A DNA stretch of 64,000 nucleotides, from contig NZ_JAGGKV010000004.1 of assembly GCF_017874035.1 (NCBI RefSeq), positions 186,001 to 250,000 on the forward strand. Reading direction: 5' to 3'. Below, one piece after another: positions 1 through 8,791 of the stretch (position 1 is the first letter of the stretch; every line of letters starts with the position of its first letter). The stretch comes from Paenibacillus aceris (lineage in GTDB: Bacteria > Bacillota > Bacilli > Paenibacillales > NBRC-103111). The position numbers and the translations under genes were made by a program. The notes below the pieces were generated by a model. It saw only the letters and a list, made by a program, of their open reading frames with translations. It had not been told where the DNA came from and ran no database searches.

Positions 1-78
1 CTCCGGAGACAATTGGTGAAGCGCCGGGAATCCCGCAATATCTTCCAGAAATTTCTTTGTTTGAATTGGCATACTCAT
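1..78 (-). CDS. N-terminal fragment of an unidentified protein (partial, runs off window start)
   Basis: An open frame starts at an ATG at 76-78 and runs to the window edge (26 codons, beginning MSMPIQTKKFLEDIAGF). A GGTGG lies about seven bases before the ATG and a GAGGAAAG further upstream, so a start here is plausible; a second in-frame ATG lies at 70-72. The fragment is too short to assign to a family. It is on the same strand as the FtsH-like gene but is separated from it by about 290 bp holding two hairpins, so it probably has its own promoter. Function unknown. Confidence 0.5.
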   Translation of the reverse strand, partial: MSMPIQTKKFLEDIAGFPALHQLSPE

Positions 79-163
79 AAGTGCCACCAGCTTTCCTCTT
101 TGTTATCAGAAGTTGTTTTGCTCTGTAACTAAAGAATAAAACAGACTGCCAATTTATGTAAGA

Positions 164-200
164 AGGCACTTTAAAGTGGTCTAACCACTCTAAAGTGCCT
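164..200. terminator. Near-perfect hairpin upstream of the partial gene
   Basis: A 16-bp stem with one imperfect pair (AGGCACTTTAAAGTGG / CCACTCTAAAGTGCCT) encloses a 5-base loop. It is followed by TTTGTT on the plus strand and by TTCTTACAT on the minus strand, so it could work as a terminator in either direction. Apart from this hairpin and the one at 316-360, the 79-370 gap holds only a doubtful short minus-strand reading frame (see findings). Confidence 0.6.
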
Positions 201-315
201 TTGTTCAACAAGCGAGAAACCAAGCTTGAATTGGCGTGCCGACAAGTATTGCTCCAGTTCTCTTTTGCGTTTCTCACTAATATTCGTGTACGAGACATCC
301 TTCACGATTAGAAGA

Positions 316-360
316 ATAAAAAACAGCCCCAGCGGTATCAATCCTCCACTGGGACAGCTC
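316..360 (-). terminator. Rho-independent terminator after the FtsH-like gene
   Basis: Read on the minus strand, a stem pairing CCCAGTGG with CCGCTGGG (one G-U pair, with further wobble pairs below) is followed directly by a run of six T. It begins about 11 bp after the stop codon of the FtsH-like gene. Confidence 0.75.
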
Positions 361-370
361 TTTATGCCTA

Positions 371-2107
371 TTATTCGGAATCCTTAGATTCCTCCTCAAT
401 TCCTTCGAGCCGTTGAGCCGAAGTCTCTTTGGCCGGCTGACTAAGTACGGGCGGTTTCACCTCAGGCAGCACCGGCCGGCTCTGACCATACAATTTCACG
501 AAGATCTCTTCAATCTCATCTCCAGTCAGATCACCGCGCTGCAGAAGTTCTTCCGCAATGGCGTGAACGAAACCGTCGTATTCCTTGACGAGTTTCTTCA
601 CTTCGAGCATCTGAACATTCAACAGCTCGTTAATCTTAGGCCGGAGCGCCTTCAGACCCTCTGCTTGGGAGCCGATAGCGAGAAAACTGAACAGTTCATC
701 CCCCATACCGACCATGCCCAAGTAAGCTCCTGCCAACATCGTTGCCTGCTGGAGGTCGGAGGTTACACCATTTAATTTCTTGTTCAGGAATTCCTCTTCC
801 ACAGCGCGAGCTGCCAGACAAACTTGGATTTCCGCCAAAATCTCGCTGTCGCTCCGGTTGTACCGCTCGTGCGTCGGCTTGGTCGCAGCGAGACCGAGCG
901 CGCCGCCCCGGCGAATAATCGTCACCTTCCAGACGCGTTCATGCGGCTTTAACAAGAACTGAGCAACCGCATGGCCCGCTTCGTGGTAGGCCACATTCCG
1001 CTTCTCATCGTCTCTCATCGAGCGAAGCGGCTGTTTGAGCCCCCATTCATAGGTCTCCATTGCGGCTCGGAAGTCTTCGTAACTTGCCAGCTGAGCTCCG
1101 CGCTGGTGCGCGATCACAACAGCCTCGTTGACGATATGCTTGATTTGCGCGGGGCTGTATCCGATGGTATCGAGACCGGCAGCCTCCGGCGTCAGCGAAG
1201 TGTCCCGCTTCACTTTTTTCAAGTAATACTGGAAGATGTCTACCCGCCCGTCATAATCGGGGACATCCACCCAAAGCTGCCTGTCAAATCGACCTGGCCG
1301 CAGAAGTGCTGAGTCAAGGACGTCGGGCAAGTTCGTTGCCGCTACGGTCAATACCGCCGGCCGTTCCGCCTTTTTGCGCCGCAGCCCCAAGGAACGGAGC
1401 ATCTTGGCAATTTTGGAATTGTCAATGTTCGGCGGGTCCATCTGCAAGAGCAGCTCGTTGAGCAGACCGGAGCCTCCGCCCATGCCCATCATTCCCATCA
1501 TGCCTGCGCCTGCTCCGCCTTGACGACTCATGCCGATTGCATCGATCTCGTCTATGAAGATAATGCAGGCGCCATACACTCTAGCGAGCTTCCGCGCCTT
1601 CTTGAATATGCCCATCACCTTCAGATTACCTACGCCGAAGAACATATTCTGAAAGCTTGGGGCCGAAGCGTAAGCGAAAGGCACTTGCGCTTCGTTGGCA
1701 ATAACCTGAGCCAAGTAAGATTTCCCGGTGCCGGGCGGGCCGCATAGCAGCAATCCACGGATCGCCTCACCACCCATCTCCTTAAACTCCTTGACCCCTT
1801 TGAGGAGGGTCACAATTCGCTTTGCATTCTCAACAATTTCGGGGTTCCCCCGATAATCGTCCCAGGTCGCGCCGGTCTCACCAGGCAATATCCAGTAGGT
1901 GCGCCCCCTGGCCAGAAACCAGAAGAGGGCTACGAATTGGATGATCATGAACAATACTGCGAATAACAACTGGAATAACAAGCTGGCAATGGTCAACGCG
2001 GCATTCCAATAGGTCGGCCCTCCTACCCACAACACCACACCGACAAAAACGAGGGCTGCTAGCCAGAGGATGAATGTACGCCACTTAATCCATTGATATC
2101 TCCTCAT
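371..2107 (-). CDS. FtsH-like membrane AAA+ zinc metalloprotease, short form with a Gly/Met-rich insert
   Basis: 578 aa. FtsH proteases are membrane-anchored ATP-dependent enzymes that degrade membrane and regulatory proteins. Two hydrophobic segments lie at about 11-30 and 38-66. They are separated by a few residues, so the extracytoplasmic domain of classical FtsH is essentially missing. The AAA module shows Walker A GPPGTGKS (123-130), Walker B IIFIDEID (about 182-189) and the arginine-finger region LRPGRFDRQ (269-277). The protease domain has the zinc motif HEAGH (375-379), and GVTSD (447-451) supplies the probable third ligand, Asp451. A Gly/Met-rich stretch (about 197-213) follows Walker B, where housekeeping FtsH is short, and a further basic insert follows at about 236-250. 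An AGGAAAGGAAG site precedes the ATG. This is an accessory paralogue rather than housekeeping ftsH, judging by size and inserts. It appears to be a single gene with its own terminator. Active-site residues are intact. Confidence 0.9.
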   Translation of the reverse strand: MRRYQWIKWRTFILWLAALVFVGVVLWVGGPTYWNAALTIASLLFQLLFAVLFMIIQFVALFWFLARGRTYWILPGETGATWDDYRGNPEIVENAKRIVTLLKGVKEFKEMGGEAIRGLLLCGPPGTGKSYLAQVIANEAQVPFAYASAPSFQNMFFGVGNLKVMGIFKKARKLARVYGACIIFIDEIDAIGMSRQGGAGAGMMGMMGMGGGSGLLNELLLQMDPPNIDNSKIAKMLRSLGLRRKKAERPAVLTVAATNLPDVLDSALLRPGRFDRQLWVDVPDYDGRVDIFQYYLKKVKRDTSLTPEAAGLDTIGYSPAQIKHIVNEAVVIAHQRGAQLASYEDFRAAMETYEWGLKQPLRSMRDDEKRNVAYHEAGHAVAQFLLKPHERVWKVTIIRRGGALGLAATKPTHERYNRSDSEILAEIQVCLAARAVEEEFLNKKLNGVTSDLQQATMLAGAYLGMVGMGDELFSFLAIGSQAEGLKALRPKINELLNVQMLEVKKLVKEYDGFVHAIAEELLQRGDLTGDEIEEIFVKLYGQSRPVLPEVKPPVLSQPAKETSAQRLEGIEEESKDSE

Positions 2108-2156
2108 GGCTTCACTTCCTTTCCTGGGACCAACTTAAAGAAGGCCCACTAGTTAT

Positions 2157-2447
2157 TTATTGGAAAATTTTTTTGATATCCAATAAATATTTGAGAATGA
2201 CAGCAATCCCGCAGATGAAATAAAAGATCACAAGAATCCATCCTGTAGGATCGATTGAAACTAAGTTAATAATTACGTTTAATGGCAGAACATAATAGAG
2301 GACATCTTTTAAATAATTTAATACGAATGTAACATCGAAAGATCCTTCCCAGAATGTTTTGAAAAAGGAAATTAGAAAATGAATAATCATTAATCCGAAA
2401 ATAGCCCATAATGTGTAAATCATCCAGCCCGTAACTGTTAATATCAC
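2157..2447 (-). CDS. Small membrane protein, function unknown
   Basis: 96 aa from a GTG start (2445-2447), with GGAAGG and GGTGG stretches upstream. About three hydrophobic segments are visible (roughly 5-28, 48-64 and 70-90), and the protein ends in a short lysine-containing tail. No catalytic motif is recognisable. It lies about 50 bp upstream of the FtsH-like gene on the same strand, so the two may be co-transcribed and it could be a partner or substrate; that is inference from position only. Local AT content is higher than in the flanking genes. Confidence 0.6.
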   Translation of the reverse strand: MILTVTGWMIYTLWAIFGLMIIHFLISFFKTFWEGSFDVTFVLNYLKDVLYYVLPLNVIINLVSIDPTGWILVIFYFICGIAVILKYLLDIKKIFQ

Positions 2448-2749
2448 TTTTCACCACCACCTTCCTACATAGTATGCTAGGAATACTAACAGGTGAGGAT
2501 GATGTGAGATTCAGTTCAACACTAGATTAACACCAATATATTCTATTTATTTCATATTAAGACCGAGTGCGGTTTAAAATCAAGCATAATGTTAAGAGGC
2601 CTCCACTTATGGATAAATAGATCAAAAAGTTGGAAATATGGCCATGAGAATACATCTCATAACCGTCTGTCGGACCCTTTTTCCTGTGATTACTCGCGTT
2701 CGATATGAGTTTTGGATCTCCATTTTGAAGAACGTGTTTTTCGTCCGTT

Positions 2750-2935
2750 CAATGGGAACTATGGTCCTCTATATTGTAAGGAATCAGCGTATTTTCACCG
2801 GAGTGGGAACTAAGCTCCTCTATTTCCGCCAAATTATCATCAAATGAAAGCATTTTGGGGAAATAGGAGCTTGTAGTTCCATATAAAGCCGAAAAACTCC
2901 CAAATCGCTCAAATAGCGCCCTGTAGTTCCCTCTC
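2750..2935. repeat. Intergenic repeat cluster A (GGGAACTA... / ...TAGTTCCC units)
   Basis: Four short related units lie in alternating orientation about 45-55 bp apart: GGGAACTATGGTCC near 2754, GGGAACTAAGCTCC near 2807, AGCTTGTAGTTCC near 2868, and the full unit AAATAGCGCCCTGTAGTTCC at 2911-2930. The same consensus recurs at 8511-8695 and 14981-15162. This cluster fills most of the 2448-2943 gap. The rest of the gap is AT-rich and shows no convincing gene. Confidence 0.75.
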
Positions 2936-2943
2936 TCACATGA

Positions 2944-3489
2944 TTAAGAGGATCTGCTCCAATCTTCCTTTAGCATCCCATAGACATAATGATCGATAAA
3001 ACGGTCGTAGATCCATTCGTTTTGCCGGATGAGCCCTTCATTCAAAAAACCTAACTTTTCAGGAATGGCTCTGCTCCTTAAGTTGCCTGAGCCGCAACGG
3101 ATCTCGACTCGGTTAAGTCCTAACTCGCCCAATGCGTAATCAACGAGTTTATGGCAGGACCTTGTCATGATGCCATTGCCTTGAAACGGTTCACCTAACC
3201 AGTAACCTATACTTGTTTTCTTATTCGCCCAGTCAATCGAATGATACCCGATACAGCCCGCGATTTCTCCCTTGAACCATATTCCTGCATTAAATCCGTT
3301 ATTGGAAGCCGATTGATTTTGACAAAATTCAATAAAAGCTTTCGTATTCTCCACATCGATCGTTCCATCTACCCATGGAAGCCACTCCCGAAGATAATGC
3401 CTTGAAGCGTCGGTTAATGCATACAAACGCTCGGCATCGTCACCATCAAGCACTTTTAAAACAAGCTCATCATCGATTTGCAGAAGCAT
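2944..3489 (-). CDS. GNAT acetyltransferase, RimJ/RimL type
   Basis: 181 aa. RimJ/RimL-type enzymes transfer acetyl from acetyl-CoA to protein N-termini or small amines. The fold is recognisable from the N-terminal LKVLDGDDAERLY strand and helix, the GCIGYHSIDWANKKTSIGYW core strands, and the acetyl-CoA loop around PFQGNGIMT. The LNRVEIRCGSGNLRSRAIPEKLGF segment is typical of the family. The start was moved 14 codons into the longer open frame because AGGAAAGGAAG lies seven bases before the ATG at 3487-3489. It appears monocistronic. The substrate cannot be deduced. Confidence 0.85.
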   Translation of the reverse strand: MLLQIDDELVLKVLDGDDAERLYALTDASRHYLREWLPWVDGTIDVENTKAFIEFCQNQSASNNGFNAGIWFKGEIAGCIGYHSIDWANKKTSIGYWLGEPFQGNGIMTRSCHKLVDYALGELGLNRVEIRCGSGNLRSRAIPEKLGFLNEGLIRQNEWIYDRFIDHYVYGMLKEDWSRSS

Positions 3490-3553
3490 ATTCCAACTTC
3501 CTTTCCTCAATTGGTCGAACAGCCATTTCATTATAGCAAATAGGAGTCATACG

Positions 3554-3606
3554 AAAAAAAGACCGAGGCGCAGCAGTTGAAATAAACTGCAAATTCACCA
3601 CGGTCC
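3554..3606 (-). terminator. Rho-independent terminator after GH88
   Basis: On the minus strand, an outer stem of GGACCG with CGGTC and an inner stem of GCAGTT with AACTGC are followed by a run of seven T. It lies about 20 bp after the GH88 stop codon. Confidence 0.75.
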
Positions 3607-3627
3607 GTTCCGTTCCCCAAAAGCTTT

Positions 3628-4779
3628 CTAGAAAATTCGCTGCTTCCAACCCAGCAGTTTGGCAATAGACTCCACATAATAGTAATCGCCGTAGATGAGC
3701 GATACGTTCACGTTTTGCCCAGCCGGCTTATTTCCTGTGCCTTCCAGCAAAATAGCTTGGTGCTCCGGTTGATCCCACGTGCCGTACTTCTGCGTGAGAG
3801 ACAGCAGCATCCGCTCCGCCGCACGGCGATACACGTTGCCTTCAACGGCTGGCAGGAACTCCGCCAGTTCAATCAACCCGGATGCGGCGCAAGTCGCTGC
3901 CGAAGTGTCTCTTGGCTCATCGTCCAGCGATTCAGCCGCCCGGAAATCCCAGTGCGCTACGTGATCCTCCGGCAGGCACGCCAAGAAATAATTCGCCACG
4001 CGCTGGGCCGCACGCAAGTAGCGCACTTCTCCCGTGTAGCGGTAGACGTTCGCCAAACCATGCAGCGCCCAGGAAGCTCCGCGGCTCCAGGCAGACAGCG
4101 GTCCGGCACCCTGACCGCCCAGCGATTCAATGAGCTCGCCCGACTTCGGATCGAAGCTCAGGATATGGTTCACCGATCCGTCTTCACGGATGAATTTGTC
4201 AACAACCGTATCCGCATGCGCCCTGCCGATTTGTTCAAAACGCGGATCGCCGGTCATTTCCGCTGCCCAGAACAGGATCGACAGATTCATCGTGGAGTCG
4301 ACGATCGACCAGCCGATTTTATCTTGATTCCATGCACGAAGAAAGCTGCCTGCCAGATTAAAACGGCCTGCCAAGAAATTAGCAGCCTGCAATCCGCGGC
4401 GCAGTCCATCGCTGTCCCCTGTCAATTTATGCTTGATGACAGCCGTCGGCAAATATTGAAAGCCAACATCATGATGAAAATTGTTGTTCCGTACACTGGC
4501 CTGCTCCAGCTTTTCATCCCAGCGCCAAGCGGCCTCCTTGTAGTGCTCTTTACCTGTCATGTCATAAAGAATCCAAAGAATCCCCGGCCAAAAGCCTGAT
4601 GTCCACCAGTCAATCCGCATGTCGTCGTACACGCCGTCCTCTTTCGCTACATGAGGAGATTTATCTCCAAGCTGCGCGATCATACGGTCAACCTTCACCT
4701 GCAAAGCTTCCCACACTTGGGGCATAATTTCATCAAACTTTTGAGCACCGCTCCACGTCGCCATTTGATTAACACTCAT
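3628..4779 (-). CDS. Glycoside hydrolase family 88, unsaturated glucuronyl/galacturonyl hydrolase
   Basis: 383 aa. GH88 enzymes remove the 4,5-unsaturated uronic acid that a lyase leaves at the non-reducing end of an oligosaccharide, through hydration of the vinyl ether. The chain reads as a helical (alpha/alpha)6 barrel. The two family aspartates are visible as HHDVGF (Asp104) and IVDSTMNL (Asp161). SRGASWAL and RDTSAATCAASGL are also typical. No signal peptide is present, so it acts on imported oligosaccharides in the cytoplasm. AGGAGGTTCAAAACG precedes the ATG. It lies 25 bp after the GH2 gene and is surely co-transcribed with it, under the divergent AraC regulator at 7440. The pairing with a lyase product fits the pectate-lyase-like gene at 22576. 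Confidence 0.9.
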   Translation of the reverse strand: MSVNQMATWSGAQKFDEIMPQVWEALQVKVDRMIAQLGDKSPHVAKEDGVYDDMRIDWWTSGFWPGILWILYDMTGKEHYKEAAWRWDEKLEQASVRNNNFHHDVGFQYLPTAVIKHKLTGDSDGLRRGLQAANFLAGRFNLAGSFLRAWNQDKIGWSIVDSTMNLSILFWAAEMTGDPRFEQIGRAHADTVVDKFIREDGSVNHILSFDPKSGELIESLGGQGAGPLSAWSRGASWALHGLANVYRYTGEVRYLRAAQRVANYFLACLPEDHVAHWDFRAAESLDDEPRDTSAATCAASGLIELAEFLPAVEGNVYRRAAERMLLSLTQKYGTWDQPEHQAILLEGTGNKPAGQNVNVSLIYGDYYYVESIAKLLGWKQRIF

Positions 4780-4804
4780 CGTTTTGAACCTCCTATTTGT
4801 CGTT

Positions 4805-7318
4805 TCAACCCTTTACTACGACTACCTCTGTTATAGTAGCCATGCCTTGACAAGCTGCACTAACAACGGATGTGTAGCTCCGCTGTCCATCCATAGAGCC
4901 ATCCGACTTCGAAATTAGCGAAGATGCCGGACCACCCGCACTCACGAAGTCTTTGACCGTAATTCCGGCCGGCAAGCCGCCAAACGGATCTAAATAAATC
5001 CCCGCACGGCCTGAAGCAAGCTGAGTTAGTCTTGAACCGCGGATCGTCCCCAAATTATCCAACAGTTTCCCGTCGCCTGCTAACCCAAACCGGACAAAAG
5101 CCGCCGCGTCCGGGCAAAAAACACCATCAGCATCATACGCGAGCACTTCCGCATAAACACGGCCATCCTCCATAGATTTGGTCGTCAGCCTAAGCTGCGC
5201 CGGCTCTCCCCATGACTCGGTTTGATAAAGGAAGCTCAGCTCATCATTCACGACAACGCCGTTACGAACAGCTTCCGCGCGCAGCAGGTTCTCTCCGGCA
5301 CACAGCTCAGTCTCCCAGCGTAATCCGGCACATGGGAAATCTTGCGAGTCACGGCGCTTCACGCCGAGGCTCTCCCCATTGAGGAACAATTCGACTTCCT
5401 CGGCATTCGAATACACTTTGATTATTTTCCGCTCGCCCTCAGCTCCCCAGCGCACAGGCATGGTATGACCATATATGCGCACCATCGGTTTGTCCGACCA
5501 ATACGATTGGAAAACATAAAAAGCTTCTTTCGGTGTCAGATCACGCTCGACGATCCCTTTCATATTCAAATAAGGAATCGGTGAATCCGGACGCACAGGC
5601 GTTGAGAAATCCTTGAACGACCACTGCGCCGCACCGGTCAGCCAGCTCATATTTTCCTGTGACTTTAAATACCAGTCGATCATTTCACAGAAGTATGTCT
5701 CAGACCAATCACCATCGCGAGACACACGAGGCTCGCCACCGGTCAACAAATAATCGCCATCCCGCTCGTCCGTTGCACTTTCGGACTTTTTCATAAACGT
5801 GAAGCCTGTGTATGTTTCCTCCACATGCCGCGTCGGCAAATTGTCCGCTCCCCATTCCATGTGGAAGAAGGAATCGACATTTTCAAACGCTGCTTGACAG
5901 CTTGACTCATAATCCGTGTAAACGCCGCGATACCAGCCAGCCCAGATCGAAGGCGAATACACATCTACAATATCTTTGCAAAACTCACAGCGGCGTATCG
6001 AAGTCAATCGGCTCGGGTCCAACTGATGCGACAGCTCATGAAGTTGTTTCATGAATGTGCGAATTTCCTGCTGATCGAAGTAATCAAAATCGCATTCCCA
6101 ATCGTTCTCATTGCCTAGTCCCCATAGAATAACGGAAGGATGATTGTAATGCTGTTCGATCATTGACGTCAGCATGTCGATGCATTGCTGACGGTATTCC
6201 GGACCGCCGAGTCCGCCACGGCACCATGGAATCTCTTCCCAGACCAGCAGCCCCAGCTCATCGCATAAGTCAAGGACGATACGTGATTGCTGGTAATGGC
6301 CTAAACGGATAAAATTAGCCCCCATGTCTTTGATCAACTGCATCTCTTCGCGAATCAAGTCCTCGCTCATGGCCGCCCCTACGCCGGCATGATCCTCATG
6401 ACGATGCGTACCGCGCAGCAGAAGACGTTCCCCGTTTAACTTAAACGGTCCTTGCTTGACGAATTCGAAGCTCCGAAATCCAAATCTTTCGGTAAGCTTC
6501 ATTTCGCCGTCTTCACAAACCAGCGTCACCGAACAATGATATAAATTCGGCTCTGCAACCGACCATAGCTGCGGATGCGCCACCTCGAAAGCGGCGAGCT
6601 CCGTCTCACCCTGCCATGCCGGTAACGAGATCTCCGACTGCCCGATAACCGTCCCGTCATGCTGCTTTAACGCAATCGTCAATGTAACGTTCCCGGCGAT
6701 ATTATCCGGATTGTACAGCTTTGCACGCACTTTGACGTTCCCGCTCTCCGCTTTTCCTCCAGCAATTTCATCCAAATCAGTTTGCACATGCACGCTCGAT
6801 AAAGAGATTTGCGGCACATAAACAAGGTTTACATAGCGGTACACCCCGCCATAAAGATTGAAATCGCTTGCATCTGATGGAATCGTTTCAAGCTCCCTGC
6901 TGTTGTCGCACGCAATTGCCACCGGAATCTGCCCGCCATAGCGCTCGATCCCTTTTGCCCGCTCGGCCGCCTCCGTGATATCAACGGTAAATTCATCGTA
7001 TCCGCCAAGATGCGAATCCACTTTCTCCGTGTACACATACACATCCGTTCGCTGTCCTGCGCCTTCAAAATGCAGCAGGGTCCTTCCCTTCGGAAAAGGA
7101 TTATTGACCTTCAGCTTACTCCGGTACCAACCTTGCCCTTGGTAGTATTTGCTGTCCGGGTCCATCACATCGTACCCATTGTAGGTGTGCGGGAGCGTGA
7201 CCGTCTCCCACGGCACGTTGTAATGATTTTGCAGCTTGTCTGAACGCCAAACCTCCCAAGCACCGCCCAAGGATCCGCGATAGTGCTCCCAATTTTCGTT
7301 TAACCTAAATTTCATCAT
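4805..7318 (-). CDS. Glycoside hydrolase family 2 (beta-galactosidase/beta-glucuronidase type)
   Basis: 837 aa. GH2 retaining glycosidases release beta-linked galactose, glucuronate or related sugars. The order is a sugar-binding beta-sandwich (about 1-165, with the RTDVYVYTEKVDSHLGGYDEF signature), an Ig-like domain (about 170-285), a TIM barrel (about 288-620) and C-terminal Ig-like domains of the DUF4982 type. The acid/base residue is Glu404 in GLGNENDWE and the nucleophile is probably Glu488 in FFHMEWGADN. There is no signal peptide, so it is cytoplasmic. AGAGGAGG precedes tandem ATG codons. It is the first gene of the GH2-GH88 operon, divergent from an AraC regulator. The exact sugar is not readable from sequence; beta-galactoside or beta-glucuronide from pectin side chains is most likely. 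Confidence 0.88.
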   Translation of the reverse strand: MMKFRLNENWEHYRGSLGGAWEVWRSDKLQNHYNVPWETVTLPHTYNGYDVMDPDSKYYQGQGWYRSKLKVNNPFPKGRTLLHFEGAGQRTDVYVYTEKVDSHLGGYDEFTVDITEAAERAKGIERYGGQIPVAIACDNSRELETIPSDASDFNLYGGVYRYVNLVYVPQISLSSVHVQTDLDEIAGGKAESGNVKVRAKLYNPDNIAGNVTLTIALKQHDGTVIGQSEISLPAWQGETELAAFEVAHPQLWSVAEPNLYHCSVTLVCEDGEMKLTERFGFRSFEFVKQGPFKLNGERLLLRGTHRHEDHAGVGAAMSEDLIREEMQLIKDMGANFIRLGHYQQSRIVLDLCDELGLLVWEEIPWCRGGLGGPEYRQQCIDMLTSMIEQHYNHPSVILWGLGNENDWECDFDYFDQQEIRTFMKQLHELSHQLDPSRLTSIRRCEFCKDIVDVYSPSIWAGWYRGVYTDYESSCQAAFENVDSFFHMEWGADNLPTRHVEETYTGFTFMKKSESATDERDGDYLLTGGEPRVSRDGDWSETYFCEMIDWYLKSQENMSWLTGAAQWSFKDFSTPVRPDSPIPYLNMKGIVERDLTPKEAFYVFQSYWSDKPMVRIYGHTMPVRWGAEGERKIIKVYSNAEEVELFLNGESLGVKRRDSQDFPCAGLRWETELCAGENLLRAEAVRNGVVVNDELSFLYQTESWGEPAQLRLTTKSMEDGRVYAEVLAYDADGVFCPDAAAFVRFGLAGDGKLLDNLGTIRGSRLTQLASGRAGIYLDPFGGLPAGITVKDFVSAGGPASSLISKSDGSMDGQRSYTSVVSAACQGMATITEVVVVKG

Positions 7319-7439
7319 GAACGAGTTGTTCCTCCTCTAGCTGCTAAATATCCTACCACCATCGTACCAAAAAAAACGCTAATAAAGTTTAGCCCTCTTA
7401 TGATAAAATGTTGTTAGATTACGATGAGGAGTTTTCGTC

Positions 7440-8378
7440 ATGAAGCTGATGAATTACATGAATTTAAACGTTCATCCCGTGCAGTTTTCGTTTTTCAAAA
7501 ATAGAACGCATGAGTTCGAAGAAATATTCCACGCCCATCAGGGCATGGAGCTGCTCGTTGTGCATGAAGGCAACGGTATTGCCGTAATTGAACAACAAAT
7601 CGTCGAAATGGCCCCAGGGGCGATTTTTTGCTTTCGCCCTTTTCAGCTGCATCGACTTCGCCTATATAACCTTCCGCAAGAGCGCTATGTCCGTTCGCTT
7701 TTCGTTTTGGAACCTGCTGTCCTTGAGACAGCTTTAGCCGTATTTCCGTCACTCCAAGAATTTCTGCGGAAGCTGTGGAAAGACCCTTTATCGCCTCAAT
7801 CGTTCCAAAGTTCAAATCTATCTGAACTTGAACATGTATTTCGCCTCTATGCGCCCAGAATTGAGGCGGCTGTCGAGCGGGGCGCAGAAAGGCTGCTTGA
7901 AGAGCAGCTGCTGTTTCTGACCGCGTTCATGCACCAACTGCGCACAGATGCAGAGACGGCACCCGCTTCGCAGACGGACCCGACGCACATCCATCCGCGA
8001 AAAAGCTCAACAACAGCGGAGCGGATGCTCTCTTGGATCGAGGAAAACTACAGCAATCCCTTTAAGCTGGAGGAGCTGGCGCAAGCGGTGCACCTCACCC
8101 CGAATCATGTGTCTGCCACCTTCCGGCAATCGATTGGCAGTACGATCACAGAGTACTTAACTGCCAGGCGGATCCGTCAAGCGTGCTGGCTGCTCAAAAC
8201 AACCGATATGTCCGTTCAAGACATCGGCGAGGCGGTTGGACTGGGCAATTTCTCATACTTTTGCCAACTATTCAAGAAGCATGTCGGGTATACGCCTTAC
8301 ACATTTAAGAGCATGCATACGTATGGGGATTACACGTCTAGCGACGCCAAAGGGGCTGTTCCAGAAGGCCGCGAATGA
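7440..8378 (+). CDS. AraC-family transcriptional regulator (cupin sensor plus HTH)
   Basis: 312 aa. The N-terminal half (about 15-110) is a cupin-like ligand pocket with HAHQGMELLVVHEG-type residues. The C-terminal hundred residues (about 195-295) carry the two helix-turn-helix motifs: NPFKLEELAQAVHLTPNHVSATF, then the signature from DIGEAVGLGNFSYFCQLFKKHVGYTP. It is read divergently from the GH2-GH88 operon with only 121 bp between the starts, so it very likely controls that operon in response to a sugar. GATGAGGAG lies before the ATG, and TATGATAAAAT about 40 bp upstream is a possible -10 region. A linker with many acidic and Ser/Thr residues joins the domains. Confidence 0.9.
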   Translation: MKLMNYMNLNVHPVQFSFFKNRTHEFEEIFHAHQGMELLVVHEGNGIAVIEQQIVEMAPGAIFCFRPFQLHRLRLYNLPQERYVRSLFVLEPAVLETALAVFPSLQEFLRKLWKDPLSPQSFQSSNLSELEHVFRLYAPRIEAAVERGAERLLEEQLLFLTAFMHQLRTDAETAPASQTDPTHIHPRKSSTTAERMLSWIEENYSNPFKLEELAQAVHLTPNHVSATFRQSIGSTITEYLTARRIRQACWLLKTTDMSVQDIGEAVGLGNFSYFCQLFKKHVGYTPYTFKSMHTYGDYTSSDAKGAVPEGRE

Positions 8379-8510
8379 CCTGATGGATAGCCCCCTTACG
8401 GCTATGCTAATATTGCGCATGTGGGTGGGATCTATGGGATCTGCTCACAACGCAGCTCGATGATCTTGCTTGCGCCGAAGCCGGCAAGCCTCCAAATTGT
8501 CATATAGGAT

Positions 8511-8695
8511 GGGGAACTACAGGGCGCTATTTGTGCGAAATGGACTGCTTTCAAATTCTTAGCGGAACTACAGGCTTTTATTTTTCCACATGAAGCCTTC
8601 ATTCAGCTGAAAATCAGAAAATAACGGACCATTGTTCCCTCTAGCTAAATATCCAAATGGCTGCTTGAAGAGCAAATAACGGACTATTGTTCCCA
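8511..8695. repeat. Intergenic repeat cluster B (same family as cluster A)
   Basis: The units are GGGAACTACAGGGCGCTATTT (8512-8532), a GGAACTACAGGC unit near 8563, and two inverted variants of the form AAATAACGGACYATTGTTCCC near 8621 and 8672. Spacing is about 50 bp. The cluster occupies the gap between the AraC gene and the GNAT terminator (8379-8791). The first 130 bp of that gap show nothing recognisable. Confidence 0.8.
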
Positions 8696-8724
8696 CTAAC
8701 ATTGGAATCGTCTAACAATCGAAT

Positions 8725-8770
8725 AAAAAGTGACTGTCTCTTAGGTCATACCTGACCTTTTCAGACAGCC
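8725..8770 (-). terminator. Rho-independent terminator of the TetR operon
   Basis: On the minus strand, CTGTCTGAAAAGGTCAGG folds against CCTAAGAGACAG, with GGTCAGG/ACC inside, and is followed by CACTTTTTATTC. It is about 20 bp past the GNAT stop codon. It shares CTGTCTCTTAGG on the plus strand with the terminator at 12470. Confidence 0.7.
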
Positions 8771-8791
8771 CCTTCCCGCTAAATCGATCGA

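Noticed and set aside
2638..2847. 69-codon plus-strand frame
   Set aside because: It runs through repeat cluster A, has no ribosome site and gives a low-complexity hydrophobic product.
3715..4599. 294-codon plus-strand open frame
   Set aside because: It lies fully antisense to the GH88 gene, has no ribosome site and its translation has no recognisable fold; GH88 motifs on the other strand are unambiguous.
8511..8695. CRISPR-like array of short repeats with ~50-bp spacing
   Set aside because: Units vary in sequence and alternate in orientation, spacers are not uniform, and no cas genes are near; an interspersed repeat family fits better.
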